Positions 24,503 to 33,685 of a DNA stretch of 41,526 nt are shown piece after piece. This DNA is from an uncultured Alphaproteobacteria bacterium. GTDB taxonomy: Bacteria > Pseudomonadota > Alphaproteobacteria > RF32 > CAG-239. The stretch covers positions 1 to 41,526 of the forward strand of contig CALXTP010000027.1 of assembly GCA_944391435.1 (NCBI GenBank), given 5' to 3'. Position 1 is the stretch's first letter; every line of letters begins with the position of its first letter. The translations under genes and the position numbers were made by a program. The notes beneath the pieces were generated by a model. It made no database searches and had not been told where the DNA came from. It saw only the letters and a list, made by a program, of their open reading frames with translations.

Positions 24503-25789
24503 TTAAATTTGATTTTTTATTTTCTCATCTGTTTTCAATAGCCGTACCAGCCTGGGAACAATATAAACAATCGTTTCCGTTCCCTGTGTCGCTTCTCCGA
24601 AAATCTCGCTGGGCAAGCCGATAATCAAAAAGTTTTCGCCAAGCCTGCTGCGTGATTTAAATCTGGTTATTTCACCTTCTGTCGTATCCAACGTGATTTC
24701 AGATAAAATCCGGTTATTTTTTTCTATTCCGGCTTTTGCTAAAATAGATAAAGAATATTCCGTATTGCTTAATTTGCCGCAGCGGCCGACGTCAAAACGT
24801 GAAAACCAACGAGTCGGAACAATAAAGCGCCCTTCTGAGATATCTTGGATTGTTGCATACTTGCTGACAAACTGCCGTAATTTTTCCAGCGATATATCAT
24901 TTGTAACCGTTAAAATGCGCCCGATGACGCCTGTTTGTGCGGTGGCAATGCTGCCGAATTTAAAATCCTTAAGCAAATCATTCCACACCACGCCGCAAGG
25001 TTCTTTGGCAATTACCCGAAAAACGCTTACATCATACATAACCAGCGTCGGATTATCTTCAAATTCGCCAATAAGTTCTTTAATCTTGTCTAGCGTTTCC
25101 AGATTTGTTTCAAACGCAATGGTATAATCCCGCCAATTGGTAATCATATCCGTGATGCCTGCGCCGCGCAGGATATCAAGAAAACCGAGCAAAAGAGTAC
25201 GCGAACTCGGAGCATAAAGCGTAAAACCGGCACGACGGCTTAAGATAAGAGAATTTGTTTTTGCGTCATAGCGATAAAACAAATCTGCCGATCGCGTCAA
25301 CATATCAACAACTTCTTTAAAACTTCCGTTCAAATTTTTGCCGTATAACACGGGATATGGCGCATCCTTGGCAACCAAAGTCATCCCGGCCTCTTCTGTT
25401 AGTTTGAGCAAAGCCTGTTCTGCCGGAATATTGTCAAAAGAAAAGCCGCGTATTTCCAAATCGGGCAACGGATCATCTATGCCGTTCTTTTCTATTTTGA
25501 AAGAAATATTGTTATGCGGCAAAATTTGCACCATTTCCTGCGTTTTCCAGTTGACATTGCAGCGTAAAGGCGTTTCCAAATCCAAATCATTGGCGCGAAA
25601 CGTCGTGCGCAACATATAAGGATCTTCTTGCGGTAATATCATAAAATTATCGGTGGCGCTGCCATCAACAGATGTTCCGGTAATAATTGTTTCGCCGTCT
25701 TTTTGATAAATGTTGCAAGAAACCAAAGCTGCCGCAACGGCCGCTAACAGAAAAAAACGTATATTTTTATAAAAACGGAAACTATTCAT
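24503..25789 (-). CDS. Secretin-like lipoprotein
   Basis: 428 residues from the ATG at 25789; an ATG at 25795 is equally in frame. The signal peptide ends in LVSC, so it is lipidated. A secretin N-domain-like unit occupies about residues 95-180 (GFSFDNIPAEQALLKLTEEA, YRYDAKTNSLILS). A second N-domain-like fold follows (TIAFETNLETLDKIKELIG), and the end is ETIVYIVPRLVRLL, which resembles the closing VTPRIV of secretins. The overall plan is nearest to type IVb pilus secretins of the PilN/TcpC type, which are lipoproteins. The beta-barrel region is short, so it may be a secretin relative that does not form a full pore. It sits with other envelope genes of unknown type. Confidence 0.6.
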   Translation of the reverse strand: MNSFRFYKNIRFFLLAAVAAALVSCNIYQKDGETIITGTSVDGSATDNFMILPQEDPYMLRTTFRANDLDLETPLRCNVNWKTQEMVQILPHNNISFKIEKNGIDDPLPDLEIRGFSFDNIPAEQALLKLTEEAGMTLVAKDAPYPVLYGKNLNGSFKEVVDMLTRSADLFYRYDAKTNSLILSRRAGFTLYAPSSRTLLLGFLDILRGAGITDMITNWRDYTIAFETNLETLDKIKELIGEFEDNPTLVMYDVSVFRVIAKEPCGVVWNDLLKDFKFGSIATAQTGVIGRILTVTNDISLEKLRQFVSKYATIQDISEGRFIVPTRWFSRFDVGRCGKLSNTEYSLSILAKAGIEKNNRILSEITLDTTEGEITRFKSRSRLGENFLIIGLPSEIFGEATQGTETIVYIVPRLVRLLKTDEKIKNQI

Positions 25790-26282
25790 TCTCATCTTCT
25801 TTCTGTTTGACAAGTTTTTCCTGTTCAGCCATAAGCTTGGCCACGACATCATCAATACTTTGCCCGGCTCCTTTGGTAGGATCGTCGGATTGGTCGGTAA
25901 AGCCGCCGAAAGCATCTTTTGCGGCACTCAAATCAGCTTCTTTTTTCGCAGCCATTTCTACCGACGCGTTGCGTTCAAGTTCCTGTCTGTACAGGCTTAA
26001 ATTTTTTTTAAGGGCCTCAATGCCGCCTTTGATTTTCTTCTCCACATAAGGATGAAGTTCTTTATGCTCAATAATGTAATCGCCTGTCTCACATAACTCG
26101 CTCAAAACATCAATAATATACGGATAAAAAGGATAATCCTCAACGGCAATATTACCTTGTCTGATGCAGCGGGCAGCTATTCGCGAAACAGTACGGTCAT
26201 AATAATCACGTATAAGAACGTAATTATCAATATACCATAAAGATTCTTTGGTTACCGTAATATCGTCGCTGTTATCTGCCAT
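25782..26282 (-). CDS. Hypothetical soluble protein of the secretin-like cluster
   Basis: 166 residues from the ATG at 26282; GGAGAG lies just upstream, and a TTG at 26294 is rejected because it overlaps that site. No signal peptide or membrane helix. The N-terminal half is rich in aromatic residues and Ile (WYIDNYVLIRDYYDR), followed by a helical Lys/Glu-rich C-terminal half likely to form a coiled coil. It overlaps the secretin-like gene by 8 bp, so the two are probably translated together. Possibly a cytoplasmic chaperone or adaptor; this is a guess from size and position. Confidence 0.68.
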   Translation of the reverse strand: MADNSDDITVTKESLWYIDNYVLIRDYYDRTVSRIAARCIRQGNIAVEDYPFYPYIIDVLSELCETGDYIIEHKELHPYVEKKIKGGIEALKKNLSLYRQELERNASVEMAAKKEADLSAAKDAFGGFTDQSDDPTKGAGQSIDDVVAKLMAEQEKLVKQKEDENE

Positions 26283-26341
26283 CATTCTCTCCAAAATCTT
26301 ACTCCGAAAAATTAAAGCAAAGAGGCTGTATTGTAAACAAT

Positions 26342-29300
26342 TTAATGCTGGTTATTGTCAGGCTTTTCGTCTGTCGTTCCGTCATCTTCAACATATTCCC
26401 ATTCCCAATCCTCATCGTCAGAGGGGACTTCGTTGCCGTCTTCGTCTACATATTCCCATTCCCAATCTTCATCGGAAGCTTCTCCGGAAGCATCGGCGGA
26501 AGAAGAGGAATTTGTATCGGAAGAAACAGGTGCCGTTGCCCCGGCATTGGTTGAAGGCGGAAACTCGGACGTCGGATTGATATCCGCGTAATCATGCTGC
26601 CCGACATTTTCATCATCGTCATAATCATCTAACTCAATAGGCTGATCCAATGATGAAATATCAATATTATCGGTTGTTAATGCTGCCCGGATTCTGTCCA
26701 GCTCGGCACTGTATCTGCTGGGCTTTTCCTCTGACACAGGTGTTGCCGGAATATCGGCAGGGGCGTCCTGTGTCATTGTGCCTTCGGCCCCATTGTTTGC
26801 TGCTTGTCCTGTTATGTCTACAGAAACATCTCCAATTCCGTCAAGTGCAGGTTCTTCCTCCTGGCGGATATTCTTTTCTGCCGCCGATTCCGCGAGAGCC
26901 GCTGAAGCATCGGCAGACATATTGTCCGCAAACGGTTCATTAACAACAGTTGATATCGGCTCAACATTCGGTGCAGCCGTTTGAGAAAACGGAGTCTCGT
27001 TGTTCTCTTCCGGTACGGTTAAAAATTGTTGCAAGTCATCAAATGTATCCGGTGAATTTTCCCGTATATCCTGTGCTGGCTCAATATCATCAGCCCTCAC
27101 CGGGGATTCGGTCTGATAATCGGAAATTTCTGTCGGCAGAACGTCAGCGGAATCTGCTGTACTCAATTCCGGGCTGTCCGGTATATTTGCAATCGGCTCG
27201 CCTGTATTCCCGCCATTCAAAAAATCATCTAATGACGGCTCGTCTATTTCGTGCTGCTCATCCATATTTTCACTTGCCTTCGGCGACTGCATGGGCGTAT
27301 CATCAAAAATCTCATGACTTTGCTCTTGCATATCTGTCGGAGTACGTTGTACGGCTGAAGTTTCCACGGGAATATCCTGCCCTTGGATATCGTCAAAACT
27401 CAAAGACGGGATTTGGTGGTCATCTTCGCCAGCATCCGGCGCGGATGTTTCGGGCAAGGCGAAATCCAAGTCGTCATCTTCCTGAATATCGTTAAAATCT
27501 TGCAAAACAGGTTCTGTGGTAGGAGAAAGATTCGCGTCCTCTTTTGTGTCATAAATGTGCTGAGGGAGCTCAAAATCCAAATCCTCATCATCGTTTGAAG
27601 CAAAATCTGTAAGATCAGGAGTGTCAGCGTCAGATGTTGCTTTCACAGCATCCTGTATCTCGGGTTGAGAGGGAGCCTCCTCATCTTCAAAATTAAGGGC
27701 GTCCAAAGAATCTAATGATTGCAACAGCTGGCTGTCTTCCTGTTCATCTGTTTCCGGAATATTGGCAAAAGTGTCTGAAACAGGATTATCCGTTGTTGAA
27801 AAGTTTTCGGCAAAAATCTTTTCTTGCTGCGCAACAGCAGAAACGTGCTCTTCTTCCGGCAATGTGTCTAACGGCGGTACATCCAAACGTATATTGTTAA
27901 AATCATCATTATGCTTAAATTCTTGATTGCGGATAACACCATCAAACTGGGGAATCGGAGATTGTGAAACAGTAGCTGCTGTGCCTGTTGCCGTTGCAGG
28001 CGTAACGGCTGGTTCTATCTTCTTTGCAGCGGGAATTTCCATTCCTTCTGCCGGTCTTGATGTCGGTATATTTTCACGCTTTATATCAGACACGGCATTC
28101 GCCGGCTGCTCGGAACCGGTCGGGAAGCCATTGGCTGATGAAACTGCTGTATCTGCATTGCCGTGATGTTTTTTCTTCTTTTTCTTCTTTTTTCTCGGTT
28201 CGCCGGTAAATTGTGCTACTGGTTCAAAATGAAGCATATTGCCTTCCGGGAAGGAAACATCATCTTCACCTTCGGAAACACCGTCATCGTCAGCAAGCCC
28301 CGCTATATGCGAAACGGGAGAATATTCTTCTGCCGAAGGTAATACTTGAGAATACTTATTTGCGGATTCTGTCTGATGTTCTTTTGCATCTTGTTCCGGT
28401 CGGGACGGTTTCGGAGTTGGAGCATTATTGCCGGACAATGTATCCTGCCGTTGGACAGATTCGGAAAAGGTATTTAATAACGGCGATGCATCTATAACAA
28501 TCTTTTTATCATTAACCGTTTGAGCATATTCTTTAAACATATCCTGCATGGCTCGCAATGAAGCATCTAATTCATTCTTTATCTCGTTGCGAAATGTCTG
28601 TAAACGGTTTTCTACATTCAGATAATCTGAGATTTCCGTATTTTTTTTATTATTTGATGTATAAAGCCCTTCCAACAATTTGGTAATAGATGCCTGCGAT
28701 GCAATAATTCTGTTGTTGAGGTCAGATAAATCCGCATCATCGCGATTTCGGGAAGACAAAATGCCTTCCAAAATACGGGCAATGGAAACTTGTGAGGCTA
28801 TAACGGAATCCGTAACGCTGCGCGTTTCTTTTAACACATCAAGCATAGCAGCCCGCGAAGAGCGTATTTCTTCGGCAATGACATCAAAAGCATTTTCTGC
28901 GCCGGAAGAAAGGACAGCTGTCTCGCCGGCAGAAACGGGAACTTGGTTTTGTTTAAAAGCCAATGCCAGCGCTTTGGCCAGAGCTTCGGCGAAAGAAGAA
29001 TCAATCGTCAGGCTGCCCCCGATGACTGCTCCTCCGGCAGCTTGAACCGGAGCCGGCGCATCTATTTTTCCCGCTCCCTCGTCAAAGTCTTCCCTATTGG
29101 CTTTAACAAAAGATATGCCTCGTTCGGTCTTGACTTTTTCAATATGTTCAACCAAAAGACGGCCACCGGGCATTCGCTTAAAAAAATCCGTAATTTCCGG
29201 AGGTAGCGCCAACAATTCGTTATCAAACTCTTCCCTTTTGTTCTTATTAAAAATGTGAACCTGCCTGAAGATATTTAAATAACGTTGTGCAACTAAAATC

Positions 29301-29356
29301 GGCGCTTCTTTGCCGTCATTGTCACTGCCAAACTCTACATCATTTAAATTTTCCAC
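26342..29356 (-). CDS. Large acidic protein with Trp-rich C-terminal repeats
   Basis: 1004 residues, GTG start, no signal peptide or membrane helix. Residues 1-100 look globular. About 105-320 are helical, with a near-duplicate unit (VIASQVSIARILEGI and IIASQASITKLLEGL, about 33 residues apart). A poly-Lys stretch (K8 then HH) is at about 390-400. The remainder is acidic low-complexity sequence of Asp, Glu, Ser, Pro and Thr, ending in two copies of DEDWEWEYV 19 residues apart, close to the C terminus. The family is not recognised. It could be a structural scaffold or a secreted substrate of the neighbouring apparatus; its acidic, C-terminally repeated end leaves both open. Confidence 0.75.
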   Translation of the reverse strand: MENLNDVEFGSDNDGKEAPILVAQRYLNIFRQVHIFNKNKREEFDNELLALPPEITDFFKRMPGGRLLVEHIEKVKTERGISFVKANREDFDEGAGKIDAPAPVQAAGGAVIGGSLTIDSSFAEALAKALALAFKQNQVPVSAGETAVLSSGAENAFDVIAEEIRSSRAAMLDVLKETRSVTDSVIASQVSIARILEGILSSRNRDDADLSDLNNRIIASQASITKLLEGLYTSNNKKNTEISDYLNVENRLQTFRNEIKNELDASLRAMQDMFKEYAQTVNDKKIVIDASPLLNTFSESVQRQDTLSGNNAPTPKPSRPEQDAKEHQTESANKYSQVLPSAEEYSPVSHIAGLADDDGVSEGEDDVSFPEGNMLHFEPVAQFTGEPRKKKKKKKKHHGNADTAVSSANGFPTGSEQPANAVSDIKRENIPTSRPAEGMEIPAAKKIEPAVTPATATGTAATVSQSPIPQFDGVIRNQEFKHNDDFNNIRLDVPPLDTLPEEEHVSAVAQQEKIFAENFSTTDNPVSDTFANIPETDEQEDSQLLQSLDSLDALNFEDEEAPSQPEIQDAVKATSDADTPDLTDFASNDDEDLDFELPQHIYDTKEDANLSPTTEPVLQDFNDIQEDDDLDFALPETSAPDAGEDDHQIPSLSFDDIQGQDIPVETSAVQRTPTDMQEQSHEIFDDTPMQSPKASENMDEQHEIDEPSLDDFLNGGNTGEPIANIPDSPELSTADSADVLPTEISDYQTESPVRADDIEPAQDIRENSPDTFDDLQQFLTVPEENNETPFSQTAAPNVEPISTVVNEPFADNMSADASAALAESAAEKNIRQEEEPALDGIGDVSVDITGQAANNGAEGTMTQDAPADIPATPVSEEKPSRYSAELDRIRAALTTDNIDISSLDQPIELDDYDDDENVGQHDYADINPTSEFPPSTNAGATAPVSSDTNSSSSADASGEASDEDWEWEYVDEDGNEVPSDDEDWEWEYVEDDGTTDEKPDNNQH
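26391..26467 (-). repeat. DWEWEYV tandem repeat
   Basis: Two identical 20-base copies at 26391-26410 and 26448-26467, 57 bases apart (19 codons), encoding DWEWEYV plus flanking acidic residues. Identity at DNA level suggests a recent duplication or gene conversion. Confidence 0.8.
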
Positions 29357-29401
29357 AATCCCAACCCTTATGCAAAATTATAAAAAACAGTTCTGCTGGT
29401 T

Positions 29402-30379
29402 TTACAAAGCAATATCCACAACCTTATGAATTTTTTTGAAATCATCGTTGCTGAAATAAATGCGTTCTTCTGGATTCCACATCAAGCCGTAAAGCTGTCC
29501 TGTTTCATCTTCCCTGACGCTGACAACGAAAGCTTTTTGTTCTGTTGTGTAATAAAGGGCAATGTCGCCGACGCTTGCAACTTCGCTCGGTGCAACAAAC
29601 ATAATGGCTCTGTTGGACAAGATGGAGCCGAGTCTTCTTGTGCACAGGCTGACGCCATAAACGTCCCTCTTATCACAAAGATTCGCCGGCTTGACGGCTT
29701 CTTTGGATGAAGAATTCCTGTCAATAACGATAGAGCCGTCTGCGCCCGAAGCGCCGAATACCGGAACTTTTAACGTGTCTAAATCAATATATCCGCTGCC
29801 ATTATGGTCGTTAACGGGTCTGCTGATGGCCGCAATCTTGTATTTCGTGTCATTATGGGCAATAATTTCTTCCAAAGCACCTTTTTCATCAAGGCGCTTG
29901 ATTTCAGCCTTCAAAGCATCAACATCCATGCCCAGGGCATTGGCAATATTTTTGTATTCTTTGTCGGAAACTTCGCGTTGTCCCATTTCTATGCGGTGGT
30001 ATACAGAAAGTGTCATATCCGCATTTTCGGCAACTTCAATCAAAGTCAACGACTTTTCGTTTCTGATATATCGCAGAGCGGCACCCAAAACTTTTAAGCC
30101 GCTGTTGCGGTTAATTTCCTGCCGTCTTTCCTGCTCTTTTTTCCAAGACATGACAACTTCATGCTGTGAATTTTGTTCATTAACATACAAGTCTTGCAAA
30201 GAACAATCCAATATTTCGGCAACCAAGATAAGCTGTTCTTGGTTAAGTCTCCTGTATCCTTTTTCTATTTTGGATATGGCAGAAAGGCTGATGCCTAGTC
30301 TGTCGGCCAGGTCTTGCATAGAAACGCCGCGCATTTTACGGTTAATCCTGATTTGGTTCGGAAATACAATTTCTTCCAT
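29402..30379 (-). CDS. Double-HTH (XRE) regulator with S24-like C-terminal domain
   Basis: 325 residues from the ATG at 30379, with GAGG upstream. Two XRE-type helix-turn-helix domains are seen, at about 8-64 (SMQDLADRLGISLSAISKIE) and 98-156 (TLIEVAENADMTLSVYHRIE). From about 200 the sequence resembles the LexA/S24 fold: VPVFGASGADGS, DVYGVSLC, VGDIALYY, GLMWNPEERIYF and a closing HKVVDIAL. The Ser of the usual GDSM motif is replaced by a CTRR segment, so self-cleavage is unlikely. It lies between the VirB6-like array and the acidic-protein cluster and may control either. Confidence 0.85.
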   Translation of the reverse strand: MEEIVFPNQIRINRKMRGVSMQDLADRLGISLSAISKIEKGYRRLNQEQLILVAEILDCSLQDLYVNEQNSQHEVVMSWKKEQERRQEINRNSGLKVLGAALRYIRNEKSLTLIEVAENADMTLSVYHRIEMGQREVSDKEYKNIANALGMDVDALKAEIKRLDEKGALEEIIAHNDTKYKIAAISRPVNDHNGSGYIDLDTLKVPVFGASGADGSIVIDRNSSSKEAVKPANLCDKRDVYGVSLCTRRLGSILSNRAIMFVAPSEVASVGDIALYYTTEQKAFVVSVREDETGQLYGLMWNPEERIYFSNDDFKKIHKVVDIAL

Positions 30380-30416
30380 AGCTATATACCTCATACAAAA
30401 ATAATTTTACATTATA

Positions 30417-30446
30417 ATAATATTGCCAAAAAAATATGCAAGTCAA
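30417..30446 (-). promoter_or_regulatory. Candidate promoter of the double-HTH regulator
   Basis: Minus strand: TTGACT (30446-30441), 18-base spacer, TATTAT (30422-30417), in a very AT-rich stretch with a further TATAAT at 30416-30411. The rest of the 238-bp gap up to the VirB6-like stop shows only a weak GC-containing inverted repeat. Confidence 0.4.
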
Positions 30447-30617
30447 AAAAAATAAAATTCTTTAAATATGTATAACTTTTGTCAATGCCATGCAAAAATA
30501 AATAAAATAAACGAAAAATTTAAACTACGCAGCCGGCAAACTCCTATCCGCAATATGGACACGCCGGTGTTGTCGGTCTAAATTGACAAAGGAATAAACC
30601 GTTATACAAAACAAAAT

Positions 30618-33600
30618 TTATAAAATTTTTCCAATAAGGCGTCCGCTGCTGTCATAGGCCATGCCATTGCTGATACGGCCGATAGAAGTGCCGTTGCTGT
30701 TAAGTATATTTCCGCTGGCATCGGCTTGGCCGATAATATTTCCGTTAAAATCGGCAACATCCAAAGTGTCAACTGTATGGCTGGTGGACGTATGAAGTCG
30801 GTTGGCGCCTTTGTGCCGCATTTTAACCAATACGTCGTCTTTAATGTAGTCTTTCATATTTTTTCCGTTGACCTTTTCTCTGGTTTGGGCATCAAAACCT
30901 TGGAACAAATCGCCTTTGTAGCCGTCTTCTCCTGCGTGTGCCGGATCCAAATCGCGGGCAACGGTACCGTTTTTCTCTATAATTTGGTTGCCGTCAATCC
31001 TGTCTGAAATATGATCATGCCCTCGCTGTGCATATTCGGAAAAGCTTGCCGTTGTTTTTTCTCCGGCTGTTTTTGCCGAACCGTCGCGGATATCGCCCTC
31101 TGTTTTTCTTCCTGTTTCGTTAATGTTAAGCAGCCCGTTGCTTCTGTATCGCATATAAGTGCCGCTATATTTTTCATTGCTTTCCGCATAGCTGTTTCCA
31201 TAAGAAGTGGAAGATGATCCGTCAATATTTTTCTGGCGTGTCCGTGTAGCATCTATATGTTTTGTTTTTGTTTTAAGTACATTGCCTTTTTTATCAAGAT
31301 ATTCCGTAATCACTTCATTGTTTTTATATATAGTACGTTCGGTCTTCTGTCTGAAAAGTCCTGCTTTTCTCTCCGTCTGATAAGTTATTTCGCCGGTTGC
31401 GGCATCCGTATGGCTGGACAATTTTTGCGAACCCCAAAAACTGTGTAGAGTCGTCTTCCTGTCGCCCGTGGCAGATGTAGGGGCAAAAGCAGCATCCAGC
31501 TTATCTTGCATATCCTGTCGTTTCTGGTTGTAACCGCTCAGTTTGGCGCTGGTATCGTGCTGAATTTCCACCCCGTTACGGCTATAAGTCTTTTTAACTG
31601 TCGGTCCGAAAAATCCGAAACGTTTTGTTTCTCTTTCATAGTACTGCTGCCCGTTGGCATCCTTTTTGGCGGTATAAGAAACAAAAGCCCCGGCTTTCCA
31701 GGTGTAAGAGCCGTCTCCGTTATCATGCCCGGCACGTCTTATCATGCTGTTTAAGGCTGCAATGTTAAGCTTGCGCCCAAGGCGTTTTCTGCCGGTTGTT
31801 GCTGCCGTTTCAATGCTGTTTTTATCTCTTTGGACAAGGTAATCCGTAAAAACTTGTCCGGTTGCTGAATCTATATCTAAACTAAGGGTGGTCAGTTTTC
31901 CTGTATTATCCATCTGTTCCATTCGTAGCGAAAAAGGATGGCTGGGGTCAAATTCCACATTGCGAGATGAAAAATAAGCGCCGACATCTTGTCCCGTCCT
32001 GGCCTTGTTAATTTCTATAGCCAACTGTGTCATAATGTCTTTAAGGTTTTCCGGGTCTTTGGCCAGGTCGGAATTCATAAGAGTTTCAAGTGCCCCTTTG
32101 TTGATAAAGCCGTTTTTATCCATCAAATGGTCTTTAACAAAACCGTGTTTGAATTTAACCTGCGTTCGTATTGTTTTTCCCGAAGCTGTTTTTTCCCTTT
32201 TTATGGTGGCATATTTATCGGCCAGCATGGTATGGGTGCGCCCCGTAATAGATTTAAAATCGCGATGCAAAACATCTGTCCCGTCCGCGTTCCTGTCCAA
32301 TGAAAAAGTATAGCCGAGCATTCGCAGAGTCTTTCCGCCTGTGCTGTTGGTTTTGCCAAAGAGTTTGACCCCGGCTTTGGCGGTTTGACGAACACCAGCC
32401 TGCATACGCCGTTTGGTAACACGTCCGGCTCTTTTCGCCGCCGTCCCGGCTGCACCGACGGCCCAATCTGCCGCTTTCCTCGTTTTGGAATCAACGGTCT
32501 GTTTGACAGCAGCCCCGATTTTTTGTGCCGCGCTAATTCCCAATGACCCTTTGGAAAAATTGTCGGCCAAATCAACAATAACCGGCATATATGCCCAGCC
32601 GATAACCAGAATAAAAATAATTTTGAGCATATTGGGTCCGTAAAAGGCCAATCCTTTATTCGGGTTTTCAAAAAATACTTTCGGGTCGCTCGTATTTTCC
32701 ATTGCCCCTAATAGTAAGTTATTGATATACCCAAGGATACACATAATCAGGATAGCCATAAACATAAAGACGAATAAGGAATGTAAAATCCAAGAGAAAA
32801 CTTTGGATAAATAGCTGCGCGTTCCTTGAAAAGCGTATCCGCAGACGGCAAAGGGCAGAAAAGCCATGGCTATGCCGAGTTGCAATACGGCATCGGCCAT
32901 AACCCAAGGGTAGGCAACCATAAAAAACACGCCAGCCAGGTAAAGCAGTATGCCGTCAATGATGTAAATTGGATTCGGAATAACGTAAAAAAGGCGGTCA
33001 GGCCCGTTGCCGCGGCATAATCCCCAGCGACCAAACTCAAACAAAAGATTGATTTTTCGTTCAATATCCTCAACGGCGCAAACAATAGACGTCCCGACGC
33101 TCATGGGGAGTCCGCCGTTGGTACCCGAACCGGCACTGCCGCTGTAACCGATAATGCCGTCGGCGTTGGCACAGGTCGTATTACCGCTTTTTACAAAAGA
33201 CAACCCCGTATCAAAAATAGGAGAAAGCGTCAGGTTCAAGATATTGTAATAATCTTTGGCGACAATAATATAAATGGCAATACCGACAAACGTTTTGGTA
33301 AAAATGTCATTAAGCAGTGCGTTGGGATCTTTAGAGCCCATGGTTGCAATATTGCGCAATATAATAAGCGCCAGAGACACGGCCAAAAAGATAATAATGA
33401 GCTGGCCGAGTTCGGAAGAAAAAGCCTCATAAGATTTTGCAGCCACATAGCTTCCCGCATTAAAAAGAACCTTAAACATTTGGCAAAACATACAATCAAC
33501 CTTGTCTACAGTCGGTGTAACGCAGTTGGTTTCGGTATCTATGCCGAGCGTTTTTGCCAACAGAGCCCCGGCCTTGTCTTCTATGTCGGCGTATGATGGT

Positions 33601-33674
33601 TTTGTTATCAATAAAACAAACAGCAAAACCAGTGCCGACAGTTTATTAGATATATATGCCCGAATCATATTCAT
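30618..33674 (-). CDS. VirB6-like protein with 550-residue C-terminal extension
   Basis: 1018 residues from the ATG at 33674 (AAGGTG upstream; a GTG at 33683 is also possible). Signal peptide, then the periplasmic VDCMFCQMF motif. A TrbL/VirB6-type polytopic core follows to about residue 390, with LGQLIIIFLAVSLALIILRN and the long central loop. After a basic Ala/Lys/Arg-rich linker comes a ~550-residue hydrophilic extension containing many short beta-like units (YSRNGVEI, LDKKGNVLKTKTK). It ends with NGMAYDSSGRLIGKIL, preceded by GNIIGQADASGNIL. Extended VirB6 proteins are typical of the rickettsial rvh system. It is the last of the array. Confidence 0.85.
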   Translation of the reverse strand: MNMIRAYISNKLSALVLLFVLLITKPSYADIEDKAGALLAKTLGIDTETNCVTPTVDKVDCMFCQMFKVLFNAGSYVAAKSYEAFSSELGQLIIIFLAVSLALIILRNIATMGSKDPNALLNDIFTKTFVGIAIYIIVAKDYYNILNLTLSPIFDTGLSFVKSGNTTCANADGIIGYSGSAGSGTNGGLPMSVGTSIVCAVEDIERKINLLFEFGRWGLCRGNGPDRLFYVIPNPIYIIDGILLYLAGVFFMVAYPWVMADAVLQLGIAMAFLPFAVCGYAFQGTRSYLSKVFSWILHSLFVFMFMAILIMCILGYINNLLLGAMENTSDPKVFFENPNKGLAFYGPNMLKIIFILVIGWAYMPVIVDLADNFSKGSLGISAAQKIGAAVKQTVDSKTRKAADWAVGAAGTAAKRAGRVTKRRMQAGVRQTAKAGVKLFGKTNSTGGKTLRMLGYTFSLDRNADGTDVLHRDFKSITGRTHTMLADKYATIKREKTASGKTIRTQVKFKHGFVKDHLMDKNGFINKGALETLMNSDLAKDPENLKDIMTQLAIEINKARTGQDVGAYFSSRNVEFDPSHPFSLRMEQMDNTGKLTTLSLDIDSATGQVFTDYLVQRDKNSIETAATTGRKRLGRKLNIAALNSMIRRAGHDNGDGSYTWKAGAFVSYTAKKDANGQQYYERETKRFGFFGPTVKKTYSRNGVEIQHDTSAKLSGYNQKRQDMQDKLDAAFAPTSATGDRKTTLHSFWGSQKLSSHTDAATGEITYQTERKAGLFRQKTERTIYKNNEVITEYLDKKGNVLKTKTKHIDATRTRQKNIDGSSSTSYGNSYAESNEKYSGTYMRYRSNGLLNINETGRKTEGDIRDGSAKTAGEKTTASFSEYAQRGHDHISDRIDGNQIIEKNGTVARDLDPAHAGEDGYKGDLFQGFDAQTREKVNGKNMKDYIKDDVLVKMRHKGANRLHTSTSHTVDTLDVADFNGNIIGQADASGNILNSNGTSIGRISNGMAYDSSGRLIGKIL

Positions 33675-33685
33675 AACCGTCACCT

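Noticed and set aside
26950-28497. Long plus-strand open frames opposite the acidic protein
   Set aside because: They mirror the low-complexity codons of the minus-strand gene and have no ribosome sites or family features.
29691-30404. 237-codon plus-strand open frame
   Set aside because: Antisense to the clear double-HTH regulator; no motif.
32201-32671. 156-codon second minus-strand frame inside the large VirB6-like gene
   Set aside because: Different frame of a basic Ala/Arg-rich linker; no start signal, and the surrounding gene is intact.
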